DNA of 64,000 bases from Acidovorax sp. Its GTDB lineage: Bacteria > Pseudomonadota > Gammaproteobacteria > Burkholderiales > Burkholderiaceae_C. Of the stretch, positions 37,087 to 48,409 are shown piece by piece. The stretch covers positions 1 through 64,000 of the forward strand of contig JAITLO010000035.1 of assembly GCA_031277855.1 (NCBI GenBank), in the 5' to 3' direction. A model generated the notes under the pieces. That model did no database searches, was not told the origin of the DNA, and saw only the letters and a program-made list of their open reading frames with translations. Position numbers and translations under genes: made by a program. How positions within the stretch are numbered: position 1 is the stretch's first letter; each line of letters starts with the position of its first letter.

Positions 37087-38286
37087 ATGCAACGTCGCCA
37101 CTTTCTGCAGTTTTCCGCACTGGGCGCTGTGCCCGCCTCTCTGGGTCTGTTGCCCAGTGCCTGGGCCCAGAACACCATACAGTTCGGGTGCCCGGTTCCC
37201 ATGTCCGGCCCTTTTGCAGCCAATGGCAAGTTCGCAGACATCGGCATGAAGCTGGCCATTGAGCAGTACGGCAAGGCACTGGGCATGCCCCTGGCTTACA
37301 CCTTGCTGGACACGGAAGGCAAGCCCGCCACGGCCATACGCAAGGTGCAGGAAAGCTCGCAGCAAAAAGGCACACGCTTTTTTGCCGGCGGCATCCTGTC
37401 GTCCGAATCCCTGGCCATGGGCAAGGAGGCAGAAAAAACAGGCGGTGTCTTCATCACCACGGCGGGGGCAGACGAGTTGACGGGCAAGGACTGCAACAGC
37501 GCCACATTCCGCTGGTCGGTCCCCACTTTTGGCGCCATTGAGCAAACCGTACGCCCCTTGCTGGAGGCCTTGCCCAAGGCCAAGCGCATCTACACCATCA
37601 CGCCGCAATATGTGTTTGGCGATGGCCTGCTGACAGCCGCCAAAAACATCTTCAAGGAAAAAGGCATAGAGCATGTGGGCAACAGCTACCACTCGCTGAC
37701 CGAGAAGGAATTCAGCGGCTACCTGACCAACGCCGCAGCCGCCAAGCCCGATGTGCTGCTGATCCTGAACTTCGGTGCACAGTCTTCCGACACGCTGCGC
37801 CAGGCCGTCAGCTTTGGCATGAACAAGAACATGACCATTCTGATTGCCTGGGCCTCGGGCCTGGAGCAATTCGAAGCATTGGGCGCCGACCTGTGCGACG
37901 GCGTGTACTTTGGTGCCCAGTACTGGCACACCGTCAACACGCCGCTGAACAACGAACTGGTCAAGATGACGCAGGCCAAGCACAAGTACAACCCCAACTA
38001 CAGCCTGGCAGGTTCCTACATCGGCACCAAGCTGTTGATCGACGCCATCATCAAGGCCGGCAAGACCGATCAAAAAGCCGTGATTGCTGCGCTGGAAGGC
38101 ATGAAATACCAGGGCCTGACGGGCGAGGAAGAGGTGCGCAAGGCCGACCACCAGGTGCTCAAGGACTACTACCTGCTCAAGGGCAAACCCAAGTCCAAGA
38201 TGGCCAACAAGGATGACTATGTGGATGTCATCAGCGCCGGGAAATCCTTTCTCCCAGTAGACCAGACCGGCTGCAAGCTGACCTAA
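37087..38286 (+). CDS. ABC transporter substrate-binding protein (Liv type)
   Basis: A 399-residue periplasmic binding protein of the branched-chain amino acid/amide (Peripla_BP_6) family. The signal peptide is MQRRHFLQFSALGAVPASLG followed by LLPSAWAQ, with a twin-arginine-like start. The mature part opens IQFGCPVPMSGPFAANGKFA, the usual ligand-domain start. It captures the substrate for the permease and ATPase genes that follow. ATG 37087 is the first Met matching a signal peptide. A strong hairpin after the stop would favour its expression over the downstream genes. The ligand is unknown; the downstream hydrolases point to an amide, N-carbamoyl amino acid or small peptide. Confidence 0.92.
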   Translation: MQRRHFLQFSALGAVPASLGLLPSAWAQNTIQFGCPVPMSGPFAANGKFADIGMKLAIEQYGKALGMPLAYTLLDTEGKPATAIRKVQESSQQKGTRFFAGGILSSESLAMGKEAEKTGGVFITTAGADELTGKDCNSATFRWSVPTFGAIEQTVRPLLEALPKAKRIYTITPQYVFGDGLLTAAKNIFKEKGIEHVGNSYHSLTEKEFSGYLTNAAAAKPDVLLILNFGAQSSDTLRQAVSFGMNKNMTILIAWASGLEQFEALGADLCDGVYFGAQYWHTVNTPLNNELVKMTQAKHKYNPNYSLAGSYIGTKLLIDAIIKAGKTDQKAVIAALEGMKYQGLTGEEEVRKADHQVLKDYYLLKGKPKSKMANKDDYVDVISAGKSFLPVDQTGCKLT

Positions 38287-38292
38287 AAAACA

Positions 38293-38326
38293 TGCACAGC
38301 CCAGGGCTCCTCGCCCGGGCTGTGCA
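38293..38326 (+). other. Intercistronic hairpin after the binding-protein gene
   Basis: TGCACAGCCC-A-GGGC pairs with GCCCGGGCTGTGCA (one bulged A, 5-nt loop), 6 bp after the stop. There is no T-run on this strand. Such hairpins between a binding-protein gene and its permease genes usually protect the upstream mRNA or attenuate downstream expression. Confidence 0.6.
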
Positions 38327-38453
38327 GGCCCCATAGCGCAGCCGCTCTCACCCACTGATTTTTCACGCCGCAGCGCACTGCCGCACAACGCCCCGCCCAC
38401 ACGCGGGGGGCGGGCTGGCTTGCGCCTGCAGTCTTCTTTGTTTCGGACCCTGT

Positions 38454-39314
38454 ATGAGCATCTACCTGCTACAGACCATCAACGGGATAGGCATTGGCAT
38501 GCTGTATTTCCTGTTGGCCGTGGGCCTGTCGATTGTGTTTGGCCTCTTGCGCTTTGTGAATTTTGCGCATGGCGCCTTCTACCTGCTGGGCGCGTATTTC
38601 TGCTTTCAGCTCACCCGCTGGGGCATGAGTTTTTGGCTCACGCTGCTCATCGCGCCGCTGGCCGTGGGCGCTTTGGGCTGGTTGACCGAAAAGCTGCTGC
38701 TGCGCCATGTGTATGCCAAGCCCCATGAGTTCCACATCCTGATCACCGCAGGCCTGGCCCTGGTGGTGCAGGAGCTGGTCATCATCCAGTGGGGCCCGCT
38801 GGGCGACAGCGTGGCGGTGCCGGATCTGCTGCAAGGCGTGGTCATGTGGGGCAGCTTTGTCTATCCCAAGTACCGCCTGTTTGTCATCGGCTTCACTGCC
38901 GTGCTGGCCGTGTTGCTGTGGTGGGTGCTGGAGGGCACGCGCCTGGGCAGCGCCGTGCGTGCCGGCAGCGAGTCCACCGAGATGGTGTCCCTGCTGGGCT
39001 ACAACGTGTTCGGCATTTTCAGCCTGGTGTTTGCGCTGGGTGCGGCAACGGCCGCACTGGCCGGTGTGCTGGCCGCGCCCATACGCGGGGCCGAGCCCTT
39101 TATGGGCATTGAAGCCCTGGGCATTGCCTTTGTGATTGTGGTGGTGGGAGGCCTGGGCAGCTTCGGCGGCGCCTTGGTGGGGGGACTGCTGATCGGCATT
39201 GTGCAAAGCGTGATGAGCACGCTGTGGCCGGAAGGGGCTCGCCTGATGATTTATATCGCCATGGCCGCCGTGCTGCTGCTACGCCCCCATGGTCTGCTGG
39301 GACGGAAAGGCTGA
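38454..39314 (+). CDS. Branched-chain-type ABC permease (LivH-like)
   Basis: A 286-residue inner-membrane permease. It opens with LLQTINGIGIGMLYFLLAVG and LSIVFGLLRFVNFAHGAFYL, the LivH hallmark, and has about eight membrane helices. The EAA-like cytoplasmic loop region includes GLGSFGGALVGGLLIG near the C-terminus. It forms half of the transmembrane channel with the LivM-like partner that starts 5 bp downstream. Start ATG 38454 (MSIYLLQT). It is part of the operon with the binding protein and two ATPases. Confidence 0.93.
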   Translation: MSIYLLQTINGIGIGMLYFLLAVGLSIVFGLLRFVNFAHGAFYLLGAYFCFQLTRWGMSFWLTLLIAPLAVGALGWLTEKLLLRHVYAKPHEFHILITAGLALVVQELVIIQWGPLGDSVAVPDLLQGVVMWGSFVYPKYRLFVIGFTAVLAVLLWWVLEGTRLGSAVRAGSESTEMVSLLGYNVFGIFSLVFALGAATAALAGVLAAPIRGAEPFMGIEALGIAFVIVVVGGLGSFGGALVGGLLIGIVQSVMSTLWPEGARLMIYIAMAAVLLLRPHGLLGRKG

Positions 39315-39319
39315 ACACC

Positions 39320-40300
39320 ATGTCCAAACACATACAAATGATTCTGGCGCTGGCCATCGTGCTGGTGATGCCACTGTGCATGCAGTCGGGCTCACTGGCC
39401 ACCGAGGTGCTGATCTATTCACTGGCCGCCATGGCCTGCAATCTACTGCTGGGCTATACGGGGCTGCTGTCCTTCGGCCAGGGCGTGTTCTTTGGCCTGG
39501 GCAGCTACACCATCGCCCTGTTTCTGACGCGCTGGCAGCTGCCCATGCCTGTTGCACTGCTCACAGCCGTGCTGATGGGGGCTGTCGGTGCCGCCGTGGT
39601 GGGCTGGGTCGCCATACGCCAGAAGGGCACTTACTTTGTGATGCTGACCCTGGCGTTCTCGCAGATGTTTTATTTTCTGGCCTACACCGCCACCGGCCTC
39701 ACGGGCGGTGACAACGGCTTGATGGACATACCGCGCCCCTCCATCCAAATTGCGGGCTACACCCTGTGGTCGCTGCAAACGCCGTGGCAGTTCTACGCCC
39801 TGGTGGCCACGCTGTTCATCGGGGTGTTCTGGCTGCTGCGCCGGGTATGCAATTCCATGTTCGGCCGCACGCTGCTGGCCGTGCGCGACAACGAAGAGCG
39901 CGCTGCCGCCGTGGGCTACAACCTGCGGCTGCTCAAGCTCCAGGCCTTTGTCATCTCCGGCGCCGTCACCGGCCTGGCCGGGGGGCTGCACGCCATGATG
40001 TCCGGGATTGCCCCGCTGTCCAGCGCTGAGTTCCACACCAGTGAAATGATTCTGGTGATGACGGTAATTGGTGGCACCGGCAACCTGCTGGCCTCGGTGC
40101 TGGGCGCCGCCTTTTATGTGCTGCTGGGCGACTGGCTTTCCACGCTGTGGCCGCGCTGGCTGCTGCTGCTGGGCGTGGTGCTGATGGTGGTGAGCCTGGG
40201 CATGCAACGTGGCCTGTGGGGCCTGTTGGAAGACATCTGGCAGCTGATTCGCCGTGACAAAAAAGCCGCGGACAGCACCAAGCAAGGGGAGCACGCCTGA
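39320..40300 (+). CDS. Branched-chain-type ABC permease (LivM-like)
   Basis: A 326-residue inner-membrane permease. Characteristic stretches are LLGYTGLLSFGQGVFFGLGS and GRTLLAVRDNEERAAAVGYN (the coupling-loop region), with about ten hydrophobic segments. ATG 39320 is 5 bp after the LivH-like stop. Its stop shares one base with the next start (TGATG), so the ATPase is translationally coupled. The C-terminal tail is basic (RRDKKAADSTKQ). Confidence 0.93.
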   Translation: MSKHIQMILALAIVLVMPLCMQSGSLATEVLIYSLAAMACNLLLGYTGLLSFGQGVFFGLGSYTIALFLTRWQLPMPVALLTAVLMGAVGAAVVGWVAIRQKGTYFVMLTLAFSQMFYFLAYTATGLTGGDNGLMDIPRPSIQIAGYTLWSLQTPWQFYALVATLFIGVFWLLRRVCNSMFGRTLLAVRDNEERAAAVGYNLRLLKLQAFVISGAVTGLAGGLHAMMSGIAPLSSAEFHTSEMILVMTVIGGTGNLLASVLGAAFYVLLGDWLSTLWPRWLLLLGVVLMVVSLGMQRGLWGLLEDIWQLIRRDKKAADSTKQGEHA

Positions 40301-41082
40301 TGAACAACACCGCATCCAACCCTGTCTTGCTGCAGGCCTTTGGCGTGGAAAAACGCTATGACAAATTCATGGCCCTGGGCGGCGTGGACCTGCAGGTACG
40401 CGCCAACACCGTGCACTCGGTGATTGGCCCCAACGGTGCTGGCAAGACCACGCTGTTTCACATGCTGACCGGCACCAAGTCGGTCAGTGCCGGGCGCATA
40501 GCGTTCGATGGCCATGATGTGACCCAGGAGCCCGATCACCGCCGCGTGCAGCGCGGCATGGCCCGTTCCTTTCAGGTCACCAGCCTGTTCCTCACCCTGT
40601 CGGTGCAGGAAAACCTGCGCCTGGCCGCACAGGGCGTGGCACCGCTGCATGCGCTGAACTGCTGGAGCCCACCCACGGGAGCCCGCGCCCAGCAGCAGAC
40701 GGTGGAGCATGTGCTGGCTCGCCTGGGCCTGGAGCGCTTTGCCCACACGCCTGCCGGCAGCCTGTCCCATGGCCAGCAGCGCCGCCTGGAAGTCGGCATG
40801 GCCCTGGCGGCCAGGCCCAAGGCCATCTTTCTGGACGAGCCAACCTCGGGCATGGGCATAGACGATCTGGAAGACATGAAGCAGCTCATCCAGGGGCTCA
40901 AGCAGGAGCACACCGTGGTGCTGATCGAGCACAACATGAACATCGTGATGGACATCTCGGACACCATCACCGTCATGCAGCAAGGCCGTGTGCTGGCGGA
41001 AGGCGTGCCCAACGACATCCGCAGCGATGCGCGCGTGCGCACTGCCTACCTGGGCAATATGATCACCGGAGGCAAGGCATGA
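40300..41082 (+). CDS. ABC transporter ATP-binding protein (LivG-like)
   Basis: A 260-residue cytoplasmic ATPase. Walker A is GPNGAGKTT (about residues 45-53), the signature is LSHGQQRRLEVGMAL, and Walker B is AIFLDEPTSG; the H-loop follows (VVLIEHNMN). The signature has SHGQQ instead of the common SGGQQ. LivG-type proteins pair with LivF-type proteins to power uptake. It overlaps both neighbours by a few bases (TGATG upstream, ATGA downstream). Confidence 0.95.
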   Translation: MNNTASNPVLLQAFGVEKRYDKFMALGGVDLQVRANTVHSVIGPNGAGKTTLFHMLTGTKSVSAGRIAFDGHDVTQEPDHRRVQRGMARSFQVTSLFLTLSVQENLRLAAQGVAPLHALNCWSPPTGARAQQQTVEHVLARLGLERFAHTPAGSLSHGQQRRLEVGMALAARPKAIFLDEPTSGMGIDDLEDMKQLIQGLKQEHTVVLIEHNMNIVMDISDTITVMQQGRVLAEGVPNDIRSDARVRTAYLGNMITGGKA

Positions 41083-41786
41083 GCACCATCCTCAACGTGG
41101 ACCATATCCACGGCTATTACGGCAAAAGCCATGTGCTGCAGGGCGTGAGCCTGCAGGTGCGCGATGGAGAGCTGGTCACCCTGCTGGGCCGCAACGGCGC
41201 TGGCAAGACCACCACCCTCAAATCGATTGCAGGGGTGATGCGCCCACCACAGGGCCGCATTGAATTCGCCGGCCAAGCCGTGCACCAGCTGGCCACCCAC
41301 CAGGTGGCGCAGCGCGGCATCTGCCTGGTGCCCGAGCACCGCGGCATCTTCAAGCTGCTGACGGTGGAAGAAAACCTGCTGCTGGCCCAGCGCAAGCATT
41401 CGCCCTGGCAGTTGGCCAACATCTACCGCATCTTCCCGCGCCTGAAGGAGCGCCGCAGCAACGGCGGCGCCCAGCTCTCAGGCGGCGAGCAGCAGATGCT
41501 GGCCATTGGCCGCGCCCTGATGAATGCGCCGCGCCTGCTGATGCTGGACGAGCCGGTGGAAGGCCTGGCGCCCGTCATCGTCGAAGAGATCGTGGCCCAG
41601 CTCAAGGTCATCAAGGCTGCCGGCGTCTCCATCTTGCTGGTGGAGCAGAACCTGGAGGTCTGCACCCAGCTGGCAGACCGCCACTACATCATCGAGCAAG
41701 GCGCCATCGTGCATGAGGCCAGCAACGCCGACTTTGTGGCCGACGAAGCCGTCAAGGACCGCTATCTGGGCGTTGGCATCGCCTGA
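41079..41786 (+). CDS. ABC transporter ATP-binding protein (LivF-like)
   Basis: A 235-residue cytoplasmic ATPase. Walker A is GRNGAGKTTT, the signature LSGGEQQMLAIGRAL, Walker B LLMLDEPVEGL, and the H-loop ILLVEQN. It completes the importer with the LivG-like partner, whose stop it overlaps by ATGA. It is followed after 32 bp by a hydrolase gene, so uptake and hydrolysis are on one transcript. Confidence 0.95.
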   Translation: MSTILNVDHIHGYYGKSHVLQGVSLQVRDGELVTLLGRNGAGKTTTLKSIAGVMRPPQGRIEFAGQAVHQLATHQVAQRGICLVPEHRGIFKLLTVEENLLLAQRKHSPWQLANIYRIFPRLKERRSNGGAQLSGGEQQMLAIGRALMNAPRLLMLDEPVEGLAPVIVEEIVAQLKVIKAAGVSILLVEQNLEVCTQLADRHYIIEQGAIVHEASNADFVADEAVKDRYLGVGIA

Positions 41787-41818
41787 AAACCGCTATCCCA
41801 GCCATCCGGAGGATGAAC

Positions 41819-43078
41819 ATGAATATGACGGCAGCAAGCACAGCCACCGTGCGCAGCAATGGTGAACGCCTGTGGCAATCATTGATGGACCTGGCACGCA
41901 TAGGCGCCACACCCAAGGGCGGCGTATGCCGCCTGGCCTTGACCGAGCTGGACCGCCAGGCGCGCGACCAGTTCGTGCGCTGGGCCGAGGACGCGGGCTG
42001 CAGCGTGCGGGTGGACGCCATAGGCAACATCTTTGCGCGCCGTGCAGGCTGCGACGACAGCCTGCCTCCGGTGATGACGGGCAGCCACATCGACACCCAG
42101 CCCACGGGCGGGAAATTTGACGGCAACTACGGCGTGATGGCCGGCCTGGAAGTGGTGCGCACCCTCAATGCCCATGGCATCAAAACCCGGGCACCCATTG
42201 AAGTGGCGGTCTGGACCAATGAGGAGGGCTCGCGCTTTGTGCCGGTGATGATGGGCTCAGGGGTGTTTGCCGGCGCCTTCACGCTGGAGCATGCGCTGCA
42301 GCAGCGCGATGCCGAGGGCGTGAGCGTGAGCGAGGCCCTGCAGGCCATAGGCTATGCCGGGCCGGCAGGGCCCGCAGCCCATCCGGTAGGCGCCTATTTC
42401 GAGGCCCATATCGAACAAGGCCCGGTGCTGGAAAAGCACGACAAGGTGATTGGCGTGGTGCAGGCCGCCCTGGGCCAGCGCTGGTATGACGTGACCCTCA
42501 CCGGCATGGAGGCCCATGCCGGCCCCACGCCCATGGAGCTGCGCAAGGACGCCTTGCTAGCCGCCAGTGATTTGATTGCCGCCGTGAACCGCATTGCCCT
42601 TGACCGCAAGCCGCATGGCCGCGGCACGGTGGGCCAGCTGGGGGTCTATCCCAACTCACGCAATGTGATTCCGGGCAGCGTGACCATGACGGTCGACCTG
42701 CGCGCCCCCGATGACACCATGCTCACCAGCATGGATGCAGCACTGAAGGCGGTCTGTGCAGAGATTCGCGCCGGTCGCAATGTCGGCATTCAGCTGCAGC
42801 AGGTGGTGTACTTTCCGCCGCAGCCCTTCACCCCGCAGCTGGTGGAGGCCGTGCGCCGCAATGCCACGGCCCTGGGCTATAGCGCCATGGATGTGGTCAG
42901 CGGCGCCGGCCACGACGCGGTGTATGTGGCGCGCCTGGCGCCCACAGCCATGATTTTTGTGCCTTGCGCCGACGGCATCAGCCACAACGAGATCGAAGAT
43001 GCCGAGCCTGCCCACCTGGAGGCCGGCTGCAATGTGCTGCTGCGTGCCATGCTGGACACTGCCGGGGTGGTGGCATGA
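41819..43078 (+). CDS. M20 Zn-dependent amidase/carbamoylase family hydrolase
   Basis: A 419-residue enzyme of the N-carbamoyl-L-amino-acid hydrolase / allantoate amidohydrolase / beta-ureidopropionase group. Metal ligands are in TGSHIDTQPTGGKFDG (His, Asp), TNEEGSRF (Glu pair) and GAYFEAHIEQGP (His), and GAGHDAVYVARLAP holds the late His. These proteins release an amino acid by hydrolysing an N-carbamoyl or amide bond in the cytosol. Of three ATGs in a row, ATG 41819 has the best spacing (6 bp) from GGAGG. It is co-transcribed with the ABC importer and overlaps the M81 peptidase gene by ATGA. Confidence 0.92.
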   Translation: MNMTAASTATVRSNGERLWQSLMDLARIGATPKGGVCRLALTELDRQARDQFVRWAEDAGCSVRVDAIGNIFARRAGCDDSLPPVMTGSHIDTQPTGGKFDGNYGVMAGLEVVRTLNAHGIKTRAPIEVAVWTNEEGSRFVPVMMGSGVFAGAFTLEHALQQRDAEGVSVSEALQAIGYAGPAGPAAHPVGAYFEAHIEQGPVLEKHDKVIGVVQAALGQRWYDVTLTGMEAHAGPTPMELRKDALLAASDLIAAVNRIALDRKPHGRGTVGQLGVYPNSRNVIPGSVTMTVDLRAPDDTMLTSMDAALKAVCAEIRAGRNVGIQLQQVVYFPPQPFTPQLVEAVRRNATALGYSAMDVVSGAGHDAVYVARLAPTAMIFVPCADGISHNEIEDAEPAHLEAGCNVLLRAMLDTAGVVA

Positions 43079-44547
43079 AGCTCTTGATTGCCCGCCTCAA
43101 CCACGAGACCAACACCTTCTCGCCTGTCCCCACGCCGTTGCAGGCCTTCAGCCCCAGCTACGGCCACGACGCCTATCTGGCCAACAAGGGCATGCGCACG
43201 CCCATGGCGGCCTTTATCGATGCGGCCGAGGCATTGAACGCCACCCTGGTCACGCCGGTCTCCGCCATGGCCAACCCCAGCGGGCCGGTGCATGCTGCAG
43301 CCTACGACGCGCTGACCCAGTGCATCATCGATGCCCTGCCTGGCTGCGATGCCATCTTGCTGGACCTGCATGGGGCCATGGTGGCCGAGCATGTTGCCGA
43401 TGGTGAAGGCAGTTTGCTGGCGCGCGTGCGCGCCGCCGCACCCGGTGTCCCAATTGGCGTGGCCTTGGACCTGCATGGCAATCTGACCGAGCAGATGGTG
43501 GCCAATGCAGACGTGATGGTGGGCTTCAAGACCTACCCCCATATCGACATGTACGAAACCGGCGCCCATGCCGCGCGCCTGCTGCTGGCCATGGCCACGG
43601 GCGGGCCACGCTACCGGGTGATCTGGCGGCAACTGCCCTTGATGAGCCACACGCTGCGCAGCACCACGCTGAGCGGCGCCATGGTGGAAGCCGTGAACCA
43701 GGCCCGGGCTGCCGAAGACCACGGCGTGGCGGCGGTGACAGTATTTGGTGGCTTCTCGCTGTCTGACATTCCCCAGCCCTTTGTCAGCGTGGTGGCCACG
43801 GTGCAGGACAGCGGCGCCGCCCATGCGCGCGCCAAGGAGCAGGTCGACCAGATCACCAGCTGGATCTGGAACCACCGCCGCGACTTCGTCTACCAAAGCG
43901 CCACGCTGGAGGACTCACTGCAGAAGGCACAGCAGCTGGCCCGCACCGCCACGCGCCCCATCTTGCTGCTGGACCATGGCGACAACTGCATGTCCGGCGG
44001 CACCTGCGACACCATGGATGTGCTGCAGACCGCGCTGAAACAGGGCTTGACGGGCATGGCCATGGGCCCGCTGTGCGACCCCGAGGCCGTGGCCCAGCTG
44101 ATTGCTGCAGGCGAAGGGGCGAACGTGGAGCTGGGCGTGGGCAACAAGGTAGCCATGCCACAGATAGGCCGCCCTGCCGCCCCCTTGCGGCTGACCGGCC
44201 AAGTGCGCGCCATCAGCGATGGCAGCTACACGGTGACTGGCCCCATCTACACCGGCCAAAGCTTCAGCATGGGCCGCACGGTGTGGCTGGATGCAGGGGC
44301 GGTGCAAATCGTCATCACCGAGCAGACCCACGAGCCCTGGGACCTGGGGGTGTTCCATTGCGTGGGGCTGGACCCTCAGCAATTTCGCTATCTGCTGCTG
44401 AAATCGCGCATGTACTGCCGCCCGGTGTTTGTGCCCTTGTCGGACGGACTGGTGGAATGCGACAGCCCGGGCGTGACCACCTCGGACTACAGCCGGTTCA
44501 CGTTCCAGAACGTGCAGCGCCCGGCGTTTCCGCTGGACGCCATCTGA
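43075..44547 (+). CDS. M81-family metallopeptidase (MlrC-like)
   Basis: A 490-residue protein with the MlrC signature throughout: IARLNHETNTFSPVPT at the N-terminus, CDAILLDLHGAMVAE and GVALDLHGNLTEQM in the middle, FKTYPHIDMYETG with a likely metal His, and LLDHGDNCMSGGTC later. MlrC cleaves linearised microcystin, but most homologues sit in amide- or peptide-utilisation operons and have unknown substrates. Its ATG overlaps the M20 hydrolase stop (ATGA), placing it last in the importer operon. It ends before a hairpin and a convergent Bug gene. Confidence 0.9.
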   Translation: MKLLIARLNHETNTFSPVPTPLQAFSPSYGHDAYLANKGMRTPMAAFIDAAEALNATLVTPVSAMANPSGPVHAAAYDALTQCIIDALPGCDAILLDLHGAMVAEHVADGEGSLLARVRAAAPGVPIGVALDLHGNLTEQMVANADVMVGFKTYPHIDMYETGAHAARLLLAMATGGPRYRVIWRQLPLMSHTLRSTTLSGAMVEAVNQARAAEDHGVAAVTVFGGFSLSDIPQPFVSVVATVQDSGAAHARAKEQVDQITSWIWNHRRDFVYQSATLEDSLQKAQQLARTATRPILLLDHGDNCMSGGTCDTMDVLQTALKQGLTGMAMGPLCDPEAVAQLIAAGEGANVELGVGNKVAMPQIGRPAAPLRLTGQVRAISDGSYTVTGPIYTGQSFSMGRTVWLDAGAVQIVITEQTHEPWDLGVFHCVGLDPQQFRYLLLKSRMYCRPVFVPLSDGLVECDSPGVTTSDYSRFTFQNVQRPAFPLDAI

Positions 44548-44568
44548 ATAAAGCACGCTGAATTCCGC

Positions 44569-44598
44569 ATTGCATTCACCGGGAATGGTGGATGCAAT
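44569..44598. terminator. Hairpin between convergent M81 and Bug genes
   Basis: ATTGCATTCACC pairs with GGTGGATGCAAT (12 bp, one G-U) around a 6-nt loop, 21 bp after the M81 stop and 28 bp after the Bug stop on the other strand. T-runs are weak on both sides, so it may be a bidirectional but imperfect terminator. Confidence 0.5.
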
Positions 44599-44626
44599 AC
44601 ACACCGTGCTCTTGCTTTCAAAAGTC

Positions 44627-45628
44627 TCAATCCAGCGTGATCTGCGCTGTTTTGATCACTTCACGCCATTTGACGACTTCGCTTTGCAAGAAAGCAGCAG
44701 AAGCCTTGGGGTCCAGGCCGGTGGGCAGCACGCCCACGGCATCCAGCTTGGTCTTCACCTCGGGGTCGGGCAAGGCCTTGGCGATTTCCGCGTACAGCTT
44801 GTCCACAATGGGCTTGGGTGTGCCGGCAGGCACGGCGGCCATAAACCAGGCGTCGGCCGTGAAGCCCTTGAGGCCGGCTTCGCTCATGGTGGGCACATTC
44901 GGCATGGCGGGCAGGCGCTCGTTGTGGGCCACGGCCAGGGCGCGCACATTGCCGGCCTTGAGCTGGGCATTGATGGTGACGGCGGTCAAAAAGCCGAAAT
45001 CCGTCTCCCCGGCCACCAGAGACACCACCGAAGGCGCGCTGCCCTTGTAAGGCACATGGGTGACCTTGACCTTGGACTGAATGGCATAGAGCTCGCCACC
45101 CATGTGGTTGGGGCCGCCCGTGCCAGACGAGGGATAGTTCAGCTTGCCGGGGTTGGCCTTGGCGGCGGCCGTCAGCTCGGCCAGCGACTTGAACGGGCTG
45201 TTGACGCCCACCGTCAGCACCAGGGGGCTGCGGCCCACCAGGCTCACAGGAATCAGGTCTTTGAGCGGGTTGTAGGGCAGTTTGGGATACAGGCCGGGGG
45301 CCATGGACATGCCACCCACATCGCCCAGCACCACGGTGTAGCCATCGGCCGGCGCCTTGGCTACGCGGTCGACGCCAATGGTGCCGTTGGCGCCCGGCTT
45401 GTTCTCCACCACCACCGAGACATTCATGCTCTCGCTCATCTTCTGCGCCAGCAGCCGGCCCAGGATGTCGGTCGAGCCCCCGGCCGAGAACGGAATCACC
45501 AGGGTGATCGGTTTGCTGGGGTAGTCGGCAGCCTGTGCGACGGGGCTTAGCAAGGTGGCTGCGGCAGCCGCCAGGCCACACAGCAGAGACAGCGGACGAA
45601 ACGGGAAAGCGGCAGCGGGGCGTGTCAT
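44627..45628 (-). CDS. Bug/TctC-family periplasmic binding protein
   Basis: A 333-residue solute receptor. The signal peptide ends LLSPVAQAADYPSKP, followed by the family signature ITLVIPFSAGGSTDILGRLL and VENKPGANGTIGVDRVAKAP. THVPYKGSAPSVVSLVAGET is the conserved middle block. It is oriented toward the M81 gene and shares no transcript with it, but its closeness to an amide/peptide uptake operon may mean a related ligand. No TctAB transporter is adjacent. Transcribed alone, divergent from maeB. Confidence 0.93.
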   Translation of the reverse strand: MTRPAAAFPFRPLSLLCGLAAAAATLLSPVAQAADYPSKPITLVIPFSAGGSTDILGRLLAQKMSESMNVSVVVENKPGANGTIGVDRVAKAPADGYTVVLGDVGGMSMAPGLYPKLPYNPLKDLIPVSLVGRSPLVLTVGVNSPFKSLAELTAAAKANPGKLNYPSSGTGGPNHMGGELYAIQSKVKVTHVPYKGSAPSVVSLVAGETDFGFLTAVTINAQLKAGNVRALAVAHNERLPAMPNVPTMSEAGLKGFTADAWFMAAVPAGTPKPIVDKLYAEIAKALPDPEVKTKLDAVGVLPTGLDPKASAAFLQSEVVKWREVIKTAQITLD

Positions 45629-45920
45629 GAAGAACCTCTAATGTGTGTTTAGCCAAACTGAAGATCGCGCAGCTTAGCCGCAAAAACGAACGGCGGCGGC
45701 AAGCCTTTTTCCGAACATGCATGAAGCACATAGATACAGCATGTTTTTTGCATGCATTTCCTCCATATAGGGTGAAATTGTTTGACCGTACAGAGGGAGA
45801 AGGCCGCGCACTTTTGCAGAGCAGCCGGCCTACAATGCCTGTCCTATTTCGAGAAATGCATGCGCTGCACTCCGCAGCCTCCCGCCGAAAAGCCCCTCTG
45901 CAAGAGTTTGGAGACGTCCG

Positions 45921-48224
<2,304 letters not shown>

Positions 48225-48302
48225 GCATGGCGGCCCCTCTCCCGGGCGTCCAGCCCGGTGTCAGAGGGGCCGGTCTATGGCGGCTCTGTTTGATCCGGCA
48301 CA

Positions 48303-48341
48303 AAGCGCTGGCGTCCACCATGGTGCCAGCGCTTGCTTTTT
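48303..48341 (+). terminator. Rho-independent terminator after maeB
   Basis: AAGCGCTGGC pairs with GCCAGCGCTT around a 12-nt loop, followed by GCTTTTTGG. A second GC hairpin (GGCCCCTCT/AGAGGGGCC, 48232-48271) lies just before it without a T-run. Confidence 0.8.
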
Positions 48342-48409
48342 GGGGGGTGCTGCGTCACACTTGCGGGTCGAAATTTCGGGCTTTCCCGGGTTTCTGAAAG
48401 GTGTTTTGG

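Noticed and set aside
45629..45920. ATGCATG-rich stretch (CATGCATGAAGCAC ... GCATGTTTTTTGCATGCA) between Bug gene and maeB as an operator
   Set aside because: GCATG words repeat several times but without a clear symmetric pair at fixed spacing; probably just promoter-region sequence of the two divergent genes.
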